DNA of 64,000 nucleotides, taken from the NCBI GenBank assembly GCA_037176845.1, contig JAYKXP010000028.1, positions 434,001 through 498,000 of the forward strand, written 5' to 3'. Shown piece by piece: positions 24,750 through 37,343 of the stretch. The position numbers and the translations under genes are program-made. The DNA comes from Paramarasmius palmivorus (lineage: Eukaryota; Basidiomycota; Agaricomycetes; Agaricales; Marasmiaceae). The notes under the pieces were generated by a model. It was not told where the DNA came from. It worked only from the letters and a program-made list of their open reading frames with translations, and made no database searches. The stretch's first letter is position 1. Each line of letters begins with the position of its first letter.

Positions 24750-26086
24750 TTAAGACGACCCAGGCGGAGCTGAAATAGCCCTACGCATATCTGGCCGCTT
24801 TTTAGCATCGTCGAAGCGACGAACGATGACTTCGCATTTTGTTGATTTGCAAATGTGCTTTGAGGCTGCTTTGACAGCGTCGGAGAACAATGTGAGGCCT
24901 GCAGCACGCTCAACTGCGTCTACTGGCATGACGAACTTTTCAAGAGGCGTTTCGTCTGGAATCGGAGCGTTGGGCAAGACGAAAGCACCCGTTGAGAGTT
25001 CGAGAATGTCTGGGGTTGTTGGAGAAGAGGGTTTGGATGTCAAGACGACTTTTGCAAAGTGAGTCGGTACGGCAACATTTGGCGGTGAACCGATGACTTC
25101 GTGAGTCTAAGAACGCAGTCAGGGCTGGTATATGAAAGAGAAGGATGTAAATATTGGCTTACCACGCGCCATTTCCCATCGGGATCGCGGTGTGGGAGAT
25201 AAAGCGGTACAGTGAACACATAGACATCCGCAAAGTTAGCAGTAAGACGACGACACCAGTCTTCCAGGTATGCCCAGTCTATATCATGGCAAGTTAGACA
25301 CGGGAAATATCGAACAAGACGACTTTCGTACAATGCCGGTTGAAGCCTTCACCAACCTGAGGAGCAATGTTGGAGAGAAGGAAAGTCTCATTCATTGCTT
25401 CCTAGTGCAAGATTAGCACAAATGTCCCCAAATCGGCTAATATTGCACACACCTGGGAGAACTTGGCATCTGCAGCCGGTACCCTTTGGAAATTCCGTTA
25501 GGTGAGGCAGTAGGATAAATGAAGACTCTAAACGCACATGTGTCCCCGGTCATAGCCACTCTTGAAGTAGTCTTGAAGACGCGCTCTGAAAGAGAGGGGT
25601 ATTGATTCGTCTTCAATAAAGGCGGACTTGGTCCTGTCGCCTGCTTCGTCTGGAGTCGGAGGTGCCACAAGAGCAGACTTTCCCAAAGAAGCGAGTGTCA
25701 AGTGTTCAGCAGTCCATGCTGGGTGACGAAGTCTACGGTCGTACGCAGCGACGTAAGCCTTTCTGACAATGAGGTCCGCAATCGGTCCTTTGTGAAAACT
25801 GAATGAGGCTCCGGGAGTTCAAGTGGTATAGAAAAAACGCACCAGGATTCCCATATTTCAAAACAGAGGTGGCAAGTGGTGCCAGAGAGACTGCACTCGA
25901 AAGTTCTGCATTGCCTTTGGGACCCAAACCTACTACCGGGGGAGAAATGGTCGAAATCGCTGCCTGACTCGAAGAAACGGTTTCTGCTGGACGCTGTCTT
26001 TTGCTAGTGACAACAGCTGTTACACCACCTCCTACGATTGCACCTGCAGCAAATATTGCTGCTTGTACCAGGGACGAGCTCGGCAT
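24750..26086 (-). CDS. NUC1: Mitochondrial DNA/RNA nuclease NUC1 (endonuclease G)
   Basis: Starts MPSSSLVQAAIFAAGAIVGG at 26086, a membrane-anchor/mitochondrial leader like that of endonuclease G. The ordered region holds YVAAYDRRLRHPAWTAEHL and then the catalytic DRGH motif, formed where FKSGYDRGH joins MVPAADAKFSQEAMNETF across an intron. NIAPQVGEGFNRHYW follows and supplies the conserved Asn. Later segments are VFTVPLYLPHRDPDGKWRV and HFAKVVLTS. The His of DRGH is the general base and the Asn binds Mg2+. NUC1 acts in mitochondrial DNA turnover and in apoptosis-like death. The C-terminal extension after about residue 330 is less conserved. Confidence 0.92.
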
Positions 26087-26610
26087 TTGACGCGTCGTGG
26101 AGGTAAAGAGGTAAAAGTGTCACAACACGCGACGACAATCAGAGTGTCAGTCATTCATCAACTTTTTTCGAGTTGGCGCCTACAAGTACAAATCTCGTCC
26201 TTCTCTGCTGCTGTCACCGACCTGCCAGCGCTGGCAATGCCAATGTCAAGCCTGTCGTCGTCGTTATCATCGCAGTCATTGTCAAGGACAAAGACCTTGC
26301 CGCTTCTTATGTAATGACCTTGGTGACATTGATGGCCATGGCAATGGCTCCTGTTTTTTCTCTTGTACTCATACCACCACCACCGTCACTCGTTTTTCAA
26401 TAATCTCTGCAGCTGCACCTGGTTGTGCTAGCATATCTCATCAGGGTCGACAAACCGGACAAAACTTTGCATTGGCCCATAGTTTTGCACTTGTTGCGTT
26501 GCATTAGCCTCTCGGTATTTGGGGACTTGTGAGTTTCTGGCGCTGATTTTGATGTAGCCAGCTCACGGATTCGTTTTCTTGCAGACGAATTACTTGAATC
26601 TGTTTTAAAC
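26087..26610. promoter_or_regulatory. Divergent upstream region of NUC1 and a small unknown gene
   Basis: Frames in both directions are short and low-complexity. No supported gene. Likely promoters and 5' UTRs. Confidence 0.45.
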
Positions 26611-27012
26611 ATGCCCCGAAGACCGCCTCCTTCTGCACTACGTCTGGTCCCAGGGCCAACCCCTCCCAGAAAGTGAGTACACATACCGGCTGGGCATTCG
26701 CATAAGAGTAATGTGTTGACGACCGCTTACAGTGCGCCTAAACATACAATGCCTTCGGTTCCACGGCCAACATTTTGCCCTTCGTCCATTGTTGCCAAGG
26801 GTCCTGCTTCTCCTCCTCGTCGGAGACACAAGAGCGGCAGTAGCTGGTCGTCGACAGATTGTGCAGATGTACCATACCTGCCCAGCACACAGTCAGTTTC
26901 GCCAGCACCGCCTGTGAAAATCCGCGGACCGTGGGATCACTCTGGATCGATTAGACTGTCTTTTGACGAGGATAGCTTGCTAGCACCATTAAAGCCTGTA
27001 GTAGTGATGTAG
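26611..27012 (+). CDS. Small Pro/Ser-rich protein of unknown function (113 aa)
   Basis: Two exons, 26611-26672 and 26733-27012, join in phase across a GT-AG intron of 60 nt. The protein starts MPRRPPPSALRLVPGPTPPR and ends IRLSFDEDSLLAPLKPVVVM. It is rich in Pro, Ser and Arg in the first two thirds, with no signal peptide or membrane segment, and has a more ordered acidic-hydrophobic C-terminus. I do not recognise a family. The clean intron, ATG and in-frame stop suggest a real gene, but a short open frame of this size could still arise by chance. Confidence 0.5.
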
Positions 27013-27262
27013 AAGCTAAAATACTTGATGAGAAGAAATAGGAAACGAATGCTAAGAGAGTGAGCCAAAAGAAAAAGCATTTTTGCAGGGCATATACTCT
27101 ATCTTGCCTCGTGGCAGATTACTTAAGGAGAGCAGTCAAGGTCAGTGGTGAGAGAAAAGTGGTCTACACCTCTCCCTCATCACCAACTTTTTTTCTTCAT
27201 TTTTTGCTCTATTTTTCACGAGAAATCTAAAGCCCCCAGGCTACGTCCAAAGACAAGACATC

Positions 27263-29035
27263 ATGACCAACTCGCCCCCAGATATCTCTACTCTGTCGCT
27301 TTCTTCACAGCAACGCCTTCATGACACTTACGATTACGAGGGCGGCAGCGGCAACAGGCAGTATCACTTTGCTACTTCTCCAGGCATACCTATTCAGTCT
27401 CAGTATAACCCGCTTACTACCGGTCAGTCGCCTCTCAAGAATAAGCCTGTCCGTGGTAGTCTTCCAACCGTGTGTTTCTCTCCTTCTTTTTGACCCTGCT
27501 TCTTCTCTTTTCATCTCACCATATATCTCAACAGCAATGGCTTGATAACCAATCGGACAATCGGTCTCTGTCGCCCCAAAATAATTCGGACTTTTCTTCC
27601 GCTGGCGGTTCTCCTCCTATGAGCCATCTTCCTCCAATCGCATCTACTACACCTATTCAAAATACAGACGACGAAATAATTCCAACTGCCATCGTTATCA
27701 AAAATATACCATTCAACGTCAAGCGTGAAACTCTCCTTGATATAATTGTCAGTGGTCGCTTTCACCCTTTTTCACCCCTTCTCTCGTGTTGATAACCTGG
27801 GTCCTATAGGCGTCTTTGTCGATTCCTACGCCATACGCCTTCAACTATCATCTTGACCAGCAAGGAGCTTTCCGCGGGCTCGCCTTTGCTAATTTCCGCC
27901 AAGCCGTAGATGCGGATGCCGTCGTTGCGGCATTGAATGGTTTCGATGTTCAAGGCAGAAAATTACGCGTCGAGTACAAGAAAGTCCTCCAGGCCAGCGA
28001 AAAGGAGCGTATTGAGAGAGAGAAGGCTCTGCGTCGCATGCGATCCATGCAACTCGAGAAGGAGCAGACTGTCCCTGTCGGTGGCGGTACTCCCGGCTAC
28101 GAAGACTACGGAACCGTCATCCCGTCCACTTTTGCAACCCAGCGTTCCTATTCATCGGGATCATACCAGCAACAACAGCAATACTCTCCACCTCACCCGT
28201 CTACTATGCCTACTCCGTATAACCTTGCCGCCTCTCCCGCCCAAACGGCCACCTCTGCCAGCTCCGATAAAGGATCCGCTAATGAATTAGACCTCAACGA
28301 CCCATCGACGTTGGAAATTTATTCTCGCATTCTGTTGTTCAAAGACGATAGAATGCGTGACGAGCTCGCATTCTCTCGGACTCTTTCTCCCAAGCAAAGA
28401 CGTGTTGTGCATCTAATTGCTCAAAAATTGGGCGTGTATCATTATTCTGTCGGAGAAGGCGATGAACGGTATGCCGTTGTGACTCGAATTGACCCGAACA
28501 GGGTAAGTACACATAGCTTGTCTAATTCATCTGTCTAATATCCTTTCAATAGCAACAGCAGCCGAGAACGCTCTCTCGCGCTCCATCTGCATACCTCCAG
28601 CCGTCACCTTCCCAGGTTGCCCCGCCGGCTTCCCTTCGGGTTAAGAAATCCATGCCGGATATGAAGACCCTACACTCACAGGCTCCACGCCTCACTACAC
28701 GGGCCTCAAACGGCAACATTCGTGAAGGCTACGCTACCATTGCCTCACCACCGCGCCGAACCGTGAGCGGCTTTGGTTCCTTGTTCTCCAATGGAAGCGC
28801 TTTCAGCGGCGGCTCAGTGCCTCCCGTTCCCAACTTGCCTTCGGGATTGCAGACTGGGTCGTTGAATGGCGGTGGTAGCGGCGGTAGTGGACATGAGAGC
28901 CCTGGCGGTGTTGTTAGGCAGCCTAGGGGACCGGGTGTTGGTGGGTTCGCTCGGAGAGATAGCAGGGTCGGCGTGAGCGAGGGTCAAACGAGAGGTGTGC
29001 TCGACGCTAGAACTTACGAACCTTTAGAGATCTGA
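27263..29035 (+). CDS. Pin4-like RNA-binding protein with RRM and R3H domains
   Basis: Starts MTNSPPDISTLSLSSQQRLH at 27263. A Ser/Pro-rich N-terminus leads to an RRM: IPTAIVIKNIPFNVKRETLL supplies RNP2, and GAFRGLAFANFRQAVDADAV supplies RNP1 (RGLAFANF). A Lys/Arg helix follows, then a Gln/Pro linker and an R3H domain (SPKQRRVVHLIAQKLGVYHY). The C-terminus is disordered and Gly/Ser-rich, ending YEPLEI. RRM followed by R3H is the arrangement of yeast Pin4 and fission yeast Cip1/Cip2, which bind mRNA in cell-cycle and stress responses. Four exons; introns sit near 27470-27535, 27747-27809 and 28503-28552. Confidence 0.83.
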
Positions 29036-29776
29036 TAAAGTTTCCCGTACCGTCTCAGCCCGTTCGGACAGCCTTGAAGGCGCTGATGGACGAGGTGATT
29101 GAGACGCCTAGGTTACAGACAGATAGCGTTCTTGCACCCTCCCATTATTGGTGTTTTTCTTTGTTACACTCCAAGTGCTAGCGTTACTATTTTTTGTATA
29201 CTCTTGTGGCTTTCCCTTTCCAATCGCTTTATATTACTCTCTTTCAACAAAGAAATACCTCTCTCCTTCATCCTCATCCTCATCGTCTCCTCATCTCCAT
29301 CCTCTTTTCCTATGGAATTCGGTATAGTCTGCGTTTATCGTACCTCCCTTTTCAATCCATGCTCTTATTCGTTCAATAGGTCAAATGATTTCGTTGTATT
29401 TATGCCCATCCCATAATCTTGTGCAAGTACAATATGCTGTACCTACTTTTTATCTCTGTATACGCAGCTATGTGCTCGAGCAAGAATAGAATATGAAATG
29501 ATTTGGCTGGAAAGAGGTTGGTACACGGTGATGAGTGAGTTGGGCCTGAGTCGTCCTTGGATATTAAGTAGATATTAGAAAACCTGCTTGGAGTTCGGAG
29601 CTCGGAGTATGCACAACCGGAGGAGACAGGCGTTTCATCTTGGCATGATGAATGAGAAGATTGTTATTTAGGTAACACTTTACAGGGTAAAAATTGGAAT
29701 GGTATGTATGCAGGACATGTATGAAAATGCTAATTCAGTATATACTCATGGTGCCCACACGTTATGTGCAGCAAGT
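29036..29776. other. Gene-free 3' region between convergent Pin4-like gene and UBC11
   Basis: T- and C-rich sequence with only low-complexity frames. It should hold the long 3' UTR of the RRM/R3H gene and the UBC11 3' end. No RNA gene recognised. Confidence 0.5.
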
Positions 29777-30709
29777 CTATGCCGATTCGTCCTTAAGCGG
29801 ACGGTAGTGCCGCATCAATTGAGCCTTGAATTCTGTGACAGAAAGGAATCATCAGCGTCAGAACATGATGTGATATGTCCTCCATTTACCATCTTGATTG
29901 TTCCATAAAGAGGCAGCGTCTGAATTGAGTGGAGAGGCATTGTTCGGCTCTATTCATAGGCATTTAGGAATTGGGTCCGGTTCTATTTTACGTGATGGTG
30001 GCAACTCACCGCCGAGGAGGGACTGTAGAGAGATGAGGATGGTTTGGACGCTGTAGACTGCAGACCATTTGTCCTATAGCGATGAACGGGTTAGTTGGAG
30101 TCCGATGTGGGTGTGGCTTGTAGCGCACCTGGAGAATGTCTAAACAGATTGATCCTCCGGCAAGATCTACGTTGGGGTGGTAGCAAGGCGTTTCAAACTT
30201 GATGGTAGGTGCGACATATGGGTAGTTGGGTGGGAATGATATAGATATTCTAAAGGCCAATCCTGCATAGACCTACGAAGAGATGATCAGTATGACGACA
30301 AACAGCAAAAAACGTGTTGACAGACGTACAGTTCCTGGTGCACCTTCAATTGTACCGACCCATTCAAACAGATTGCCATCGCTTTTAGGGAACGCAGACT
30401 GAGGATATTCGATATCAGAAGATGACGATTACTGTCTGGTGACTGTACACACGATTCCAGGTGAAGAAGACATCTAGGACTCGGAATTAGCGGTCAGAGT
30501 GATGCTTCCAAAGACAAATGCCCACCATGAGAGTCATAAGCTCATTGCTCAGTCTGAAAGGAATACAAAGCTGGTTAGAAGCTGGAGAAAGAGAAGGAAA
30601 AGGCCACTCACCGTTTTGCGACGCTACCAGCCACCTGCGAAGATGAATTAGCGGGAGCTGACTTGGGCGGTGCACGAGAAGCAAGAGAGGTCGTAAGTTG
30701 GGCTTCCAT
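29777..30709 (-). CDS. UBC11: Ubiquitin-conjugating enzyme E2 C (UBC11/UBE2C)
   Basis: The start at 30709 gives MEAQLTTSLASRAPPKSAPA, the disordered N-terminal extension typical of UBE2C. The UBC fold follows with RLSNELMTLM, GNLFEWVGTIEGAPGTVYAG, ISFPPNYPYVAPTIKFETP, the HPN motif (CYHPNVD), the active-site Cys in GGSICLDILQDKWSAVYSVQ and ILISLQSLLGEPNNASPLNS. It ends MRHYRPLKDESA at 29777. UBE2C works with the anaphase-promoting complex to start ubiquitin chains on cyclin B and securin. At least six introns. Shares a 395-bp divergent promoter with EDE1. Confidence 0.93.
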
Positions 30710-31104
30710 GAGTGAAAATGTGCGAGATATGGTACAGTGAAATGAGGCAAGAATAAGGGAAACGATAAAGTTGAGAACCAAGAAGTGGAAAATGAAAACG
30801 TTGTTATAAGCGCGTGCTCATCAACTTGCACGTGATGGTGGTCACGCCAAAACTTGGACAATGGGGTCCAAAAAGAGAAACAGCAATCCACGCCAAAAAA
30901 TATCTCGATTATTGGACGATTCGCGTTAGATTCTGACATTTTTTATTTTTCTGCATTTTTTGGAATTTTCTGGTTCAAGCCTTGTATTCTGCGCTTGACT
31001 CCAAGCGAAAATCCGGAGCGTGGGAATAACTACCTCGGCATGCGAGTGATGCGTAGGCTGGATCCATCGGTGACTGGACAACTTTTCGGCGCTGTACTTG
31101 TACC
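30710..31104. promoter_or_regulatory. Divergent promoter between UBC11 and EDE1
   Basis: No coding frame supported. A palindromic CACGTG E-box-type hexamer lies at about 30828-30833. Otherwise AT-rich with runs of T near 30940-30965. Confidence 0.45.
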
Positions 31105-34100
31105 ATGTCCTCGAGCTTCTCTCCGACCCCTGGGGAGCTCTCCCTAGCAGGCCAGATTTTCGCCCTTTCAGACACTCAGAAACTCGGAATTCTCAAAGGT
31201 GACGAGGCAGTTCGCATATTCGGTGGTGCCAAGCTTGCCCCCACAGTACTCGGGGAGATATGGAACATTGCAGATGAGGATAATAACGGCTGGCTTTCGA
31301 GGAAGGGCACTGCTATAGCTCTTCGCCTTATGGGTTGGGCACAGAAAGGAGAGAAGGTCTCCAAGGATCTCATTTACAAACGTCAGTTCCCCGTACTCCG
31401 TGTCCAGCGTTTTATCAGCTAAATTGTCTCTGTCTTCTTCCAGCGGGACCTCTCCCAGTCATCGAAGGATTAGCACCCATTGCGCCTCAACATACAGGTC
31501 TTGCTCCACAACACACAGGAATGTCGATACCCAAATCTCCTCCACCAGGCTTACCGCCTCTCTCACAAGCTGACAAGACCAAGTTCCATAACATGTTTTT
31601 GAAGGCTAGTCCAACAAATGGACTCTTAAGTGGTAAGCCTTGTGATGGATCATCTTCATATCCTGTATTCACACTCCCTTCTACAGCTGATCAAGCCCGC
31701 GACCTTTTCTTAAAGTCCAAACTTCCCACCGACACGCTCCTTCAAATATGGTGTGTAACCTCCTCAATCAGTCCCACCGCAATATCTTATAATATTTCGA
31801 AGGAATCTTGCTGATACCCAAGACCGCGGTGCTCTCGACGCAACCGACTTTGCCATCGGAATGTATTTCATACAAGGCGTCATGTCCGGAACAATCTCAA
31901 CTCTACCCGATTCTCTACCGCACGGGCTTTATCAGCAAGCAGCTGGGGGTTCACCTACCGGTGGATCGTTTAGCCCTAGTGCTACTCAAAGCACCTTCCC
32001 TCAGTCTCGTCCTCCAATTCAACCTCAATATACTGGCCAGACTTCAATTTTGCAGCCACAAAATACTGGCATGTCTGCTCAAAAGCGAACTGCACCGTCA
32101 CTTCCAGCCAGGCCGACTGCTTCCAGTATTGGCAGTAGTGCTTTCGGCATACCCGCTCCCGTGCAACTCCAATGGGACGTCACTGCAGCGGAAAAGGCAA
32201 ATGCCGACCGCTACTTTGATACGCTAGACACGTCTAAGCAAGGATACATTGAAGGAGATGTAGCAGTTCCGTTCATGCTCGAATCAAAGTTACCGGACGA
32301 TGTGTTGGCACATATCTGGTAAGACAAGTCTTGAGTGTTCATGGTTCCCATGTGCAAACTGACGCGTACTTTAGGGATCTTTCGGATCTGAGCAATAATG
32401 GTCGGCTTACTAGAGATGCATTTGCAGTTGCAATGCACCTCATACAGAAGAAACTTAATGGCGGGGATTTGCCTGAAACGCTTCCTCCTTCTTTGATACC
32501 CCCCTCAATGCGCACTAATGGTGCCTCGCCGTTTACTCCGCTCACTCAACGACCTGCGCCACCACCGCCAGTACCACAGCAGCCAGCCCCCGAGCTAACA
32601 CATGATCTGTTTTCTTTTGATGATACGCCACCGGCATCTGCGACTTCACCTCCACCAGGTGGTCCTTTCAGTGTCGCCGCACATTCTACTGGTACCCAGC
32701 CTCGCTCGGTATCTTCTCCACCTCCCCCACAACCAGCTTCGCGTGATCCCTTTGGTAAAACCATCCTATTTTTATACAAGGAAAACAGAGACTGACCGTA
32801 TATCTTACAGGTTCCGGTCGCGATCTCTTAAGCGACGATGACGAACCTGTATCGACTCGTGAGTTGCACGACCGTTCTGCCGAGATCGGTAACATCCAGA
32901 ATCAACTCAACTCCACCAACCGCTCTCTCGAGACCGCCAAGACAGACCGAGGCAATCTCGAGCAGACACTTGCAGAACAAGCATCTCAGCTGTCCTCTTT
33001 GCAGACACAGTTATCGTTAGCCAAAGCTGCCTATGAGACAGAGACCAAGACTCTTGCTCATCTCAAAGAAAGACATGCAACCCAGGCGGCGGACATTCAG
33101 AAGACAAGGCAAGAGCTAATCACAGCAGAGAGCGATTTAAGCGCTCTCCGTGTGGAAAAGGCTGAGATAGAGGGTGCCTTTTTACGGGATAAGGAAGAGG
33201 CTAGAGAGTTGCACAAGAAGATGATAGAGGCTAGCCAACAAGCCGAGACGTTGAAGGCTGAAACTGAGAAAGCAAAGAAGGACGCGAAGCAGCAAAAGGG
33301 TCTTTTGGCTATAGCAAAGAAGCAGCTGAGCTCGAAAGAAGCAGAGCGAGCGAAAGCTGAGAAGGAGTTGCAGGAAGCCGCTGCAGAGGTTACAGCTATT
33401 ACGAAAGAAAGAGAAGATGTCGAAGCTGAGCTTGAACGCTCTTCCTCGATAACTTCACCGGTCGTAGCACCATCTTCTCCACTCGCAGACACCTTCTCTA
33501 TCTCGAGTGCTCCTGACCGAGCTAGATCTCCCGACTCGGTAGCATTCGCGGCAGCACAACCCTTACCTGCTACTCCCGACCTTAGCTCCCCCGTAGCTGG
33601 AGTATCGTCGCCTACCGGCAAGAGCAACAATCCCTTCGAACGATTGGCAATGACCGGTTCCCCTTCACCACGATCACAATCACCCTTCTTGCCATTCGCT
33701 AACGCATCTGTACCGACGCCACCCGTTCTTGACAGCAAAGCTGCGGAGAAGGCACCTGAGCCAGCCACACACGACGACACAGAGGAAGAGGACTTCTTTG
33801 GTCTCTCCAAAGCAACCACAAATGGCAATGGCACGGCATCACAGTCATCACCTGTCGGTTCTGATAATGGTACACCCAAAGCCGAGCCGATCGCCATTCC
33901 CAAACCAACCCCTATTTCCGTCATGCCAGGATCATTCGGGTCGCCGACAGAGACAGAGATCTTTGCTACGCCACCAAGTACCGGTGTGCCACTGGAGATG
34001 GCGACAGAGCACCAGCGTCAGACAACCCTCGACACTGCTGCTGCCAAGTTCCCGGAGGTGAACGGTACTACTTCCACTTCCGCGGAAGAGAAGTCTCCTC

Positions 34101-35442
34101 AGGCATCGGGTGAAACAGATATAGGTTCATCGTTGAAGGAATTGGATGTTGATGAATCTGACACTGACTCTAGTGACGAAGAGGATGAAGTTCCTCTTGC
34201 TGAGCTCGCAAAGAGAAAGAGCGCTGAACTACACGTCCAGCCAGTGGACAAGAAAGAGGACGCTTCCTTCGATGATATTTTTGGAGCACCTTCTGACGCA
34301 CCAGAAGCTCTTACCTCTGGAACTACCCCGAGCGCTCCGAAAGAACCTTCCACGGATGCGTTCGGCTTGCCGGTGAAGGACACAGAGCATGTTGCAGATC
34401 TATTCGGTGGTGCCGCTGATCCGCAACCGGCTACTGTTTCCCACGTCGCCTCTCCGACTGAAGCTGGCGTTAGTGCCTTCGATGAAGCTATGGGCAACAT
34501 GTCCTCGGCATCGACAACTTCGCCATCAAATACACAACCGCAATTCTCATTCGACAGTGCCTTCGACGATAACTTTGACTTTGGTGCAGCCGGCGGTACC
34601 GCTTTCGTGCCAGCGCCCGCTACCAATGGACATACACCTGCCGCTAACGGAGATGGATTTGACAGTCTCTTCTCATCCCAACCCCCCGTCAGCAAGCCCG
34701 TAGAAACCTCAGCCGTGACCAGCCCTGCAATCACAACACCCACAGTCGATAATACACCGAAACAACAGGCTCCTGTTCTACCGAACAATAACGCCGCAGA
34801 GCCAGCGACTGCACCTCCAGGACCTTCATTCGATGATGTGTTCTCCGGATTTGGCTCAGCTCCATCACTGAACCTTGAGGCAGCACCGGCATCTCCAACC
34901 ACGGCGACTCAAGAGGCTTCTACTGCTGACTCGCCAGCGCGTAAACCATTCCCCTCGACCGCCTCTCCAACCACCTCTCCCCGACCTTCAGTCACAGGTG
35001 CTAGTTCTATACCACCGAGGGCAAAATCACCTCCTCCACGTACTGGTTCTCCCAAACCACCGCGGCCTTCTACTGGTTCAGGTTCCTCGATCCACGAGAA
35101 AGAGAAAAAAGAACCACCGCCAAGACACTCAAAGCTGAGCGTTAGTCCATTTCATCTTTTGAATGATTTTCTGTAATTGATTCACAGTTCCAGATCCGCT
35201 TACCATTCGGGAAGAAGAAGAAGCAACAAGCGGAAGCTCCTCCTCCTCCTCCCCCGGCACAAATGTTAACACCTCCCCAAGAAGAGCCGGATCGACAAGG
35301 GTCACCGGCGGGTGATGACGACGTTGAAGCTGTGAAGCAATTGACTGCTATGGGCTTCTCTCGGTCACAAGCAGTAGGGGCTTTGGAGAGATATGGATAC
35401 GATGTTCCCAGAGCGCTCAATAGTCTTTTGGGTCAGGGATAA
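31105..35442 (+). CDS. EDE1: EDE1/EPS15-type endocytic scaffold with three EH domains and a UBA domain
   Basis: Starts [20 protein letters not shown] at 31105. Three EH domains follow. The first has [20 protein letters not shown]; the second has [20 protein letters not shown] and [16 protein letters not shown]; the third has [20 protein letters not shown] and [20 protein letters not shown]. Next come a Pro-rich segment, a long coiled coil ([16 protein letters not shown] onward, to about 33450) and a long acidic Ser/Thr/Pro tail with an NPF motif (SNNPFERL). The C-terminal UBA reads [20 protein letters not shown] and ends at 35442. EDE1 nucleates clathrin-coated pits at the plasma membrane, binds NPF-bearing adaptors and ubiquitin, and can phase-separate. 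Confidence 0.94.
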
Positions 35443-35806
35443 AGCTACAATTTGGAAGGGTAATCGGTAATCAATGTTCTTGACTAATTATTTAAGATTT
35501 TACAGTTCGAGTATTTCCCTGACACACTCGTTTCCCTAAATGGACTCTTGCCTACCTATACGAAGTACTAGCCCTATCGCACACTCCTTGTTGATTCATT
35601 TCGGATTTTATCTCAATAATCTCATTCTATTACTCAACAAAAAGGGTGCCTATACGTACATAAGACGAAACAAATGTTATTTGAAAACTAGCCTAATCAG
35701 AGCTCGATGATATACAGAAGTGAGAAACAAACGCGCGATGCGACTAGTCCTGTAATGTAAACAGTCCTTAGTGATGATATGTAAGTACCTGTAGCAAGAA
35801 AGTTTT
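35443..35806. other. Gene-free 3' region between EDE1 and an unknown convergent gene
   Basis: AT-rich 3' UTR-like sequence; nothing else seen. Confidence 0.5.
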
Positions 35807-37028
35807 TCAAGTCGACGCTGTAGCTGGGTCGGGTAGTTCCAGGTCGTCCTCCCACAGAAGGAGTTTACCGTGGTACCACTCATGATTTGACACGAAGTCG
35901 TCTCCGACCCTGTCCAAATATGCCACTGGTGCATATTGCTTGACGGTTCTCCGGCGACGTAGCTGTTCCTCTTGGGACCTTTTTGCAGGCTCGATATGAT
36001 TGTCGTGGTCTGACCACCGTCTGAGGGACTCGTGAACCTCTTTGGAAAGATGATTGTCTTGGGCTCTACCAGCATCGGAGTCGTGGCTGGCAGCGAAAGC
36101 GGCCTCAATTGTTGCCTTTTGTCTCCTCCTTCTCTGAACGACTCTGTGACGACTAGGTATTTAGCAGTGCCTTCAGCGTGAGAAGTTTAACACTGAATCG
36201 TACATTTCATTGTGGCGCTGAAAACCTCCGTGGACTTTTAGAGCACGTACTGCAACGGTCTTCAAATCCAAAAACCTGGATGCAGCAGCCAAGTCTTCTA
36301 TATCCTGCCGGTCTAGCTGAAGAAAACAATAAATTAGACAAGAATGGGTTTGGAACTCCGAAAACCTACACAATATAGAAGACAAGCCTCAGTGTGGCTG
36401 ACTCCTATATCCAGTGGAACATGCTCGCCATCCCAAACTATTTCTTCGAGTCCCGGGTCACATTGAAGGGGTTGGTAGTCATGATTGATAATAGCACCGG
36501 GCTTGGTATCGCGTAGAACCAAGGGATCGTTAGGATTCGGGGTGAATACAACTATCCTAGGCATAGAACTGGAGGGAAACGGCGAGCTTGGAGGATGGTG
36601 CTCGATCTTCAGAAACGATGCCCGTAACTGGATGAGATTTCGCAAATCCTTTACGGCATACAGCTTCATGGTATTATTGGTTGTGGGATTCTGCCTCTCT
36701 TCGTAGGGTATGGTGGCCAGGTCATCCACCGTCAGTCGAGGATGGACATCTTCAAACACTCTGGCATCTTTCGCGGTTCGAGTCTGACCTGTAATGTTAA
36801 CTACAGCCTACGAGCGCCATGATTCGGAAGACATACCGCAACTCCTTGGGGATGTCTAAAAGGCTCAGTGCCCTCCCATTGCCAGACGTTATTTGCCCTA
36901 TAGGTCACCCACGCCTTCAAGTCTTCTTTCTTGGCCCTCGTGTTGCGCTTTGGAGAAGTGGGCTGGTTGGCTGTCGCAGTTTTTCGCGGCGACTTGCTAC
37001 TTGAGCTAGCGTTGGGTTCTTTGGGCAT
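35807..37028 (-). CDS. Unknown protein with a basic N-terminus and a faint XPA-C-like segment
   Basis: The ATG at 37028 starts MPKEPNASSSSKSPRKTATA, a Lys/Ser/Pro-rich and probably nuclear leader. WVTYRANNVWQWEGTEPFRH follows and, after an intron, HPRLTVDDLATIPYEERQNP, TMKLYAVKDLRNLIQLRASF and a long segment around GAIINHDYQPLQCDPGLEEI. A further exon reads DRQDIEDLAAASRFLDLKTV. The last is charged (RRRRQKATIEAAFA) and ends LELPDPATAST. The pattern of a tyrosine-glutamate helix followed by MKLY and a long helix recalls the DNA-binding C-terminal region of XPA/Rad14. The zinc finger of that family is not visible, so the likeness is weak. Function unknown. Confidence 0.65.
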
Positions 37029-37343
37029 GGGCAAGACGAAGTGGTACAGCAGTCACGAGTCGAAATTCAAAAAACTTCTGACATCCGGGGTGAGCACCGC
37101 ACAGCACGGGATCACCCCACTTGCCCACTTCTAAGCACATTTCTCAACCTCTGAGAAACAATTTAAGGGCTTAGGCATCCAGTGGACCAGCCAACATTCA
37201 GCTGAGCGTTGATGCAGATGCACGTCGGATGGGAGCATCTCTGATGCGTGAGAACATTATTTGAACAAACGCGCGACGCGACTTCCCAGCTTCAACCAGC
37301 CTCGACCTAAGCCCGACAGCGGTCAGGCTCTTTCACGTTCAGG
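37029..37343. promoter_or_regulatory. Divergent promoter between the unknown gene and gamma-tubulin
   Basis: 315 bp with no supported frame; likely both promoters. CG-containing hexamers (acgcga type) occur near 37270-37280 but I cannot assign a factor. Confidence 0.45.

Noticed and set aside
33097..34902. Two long minus-strand frames antisense to EDE1
   Set aside because: They mirror the low-complexity Ser/Thr/Pro coding sequence of EDE1, have no domain and no intron logic. The plus-strand reading has EH, coiled-coil and UBA domains.
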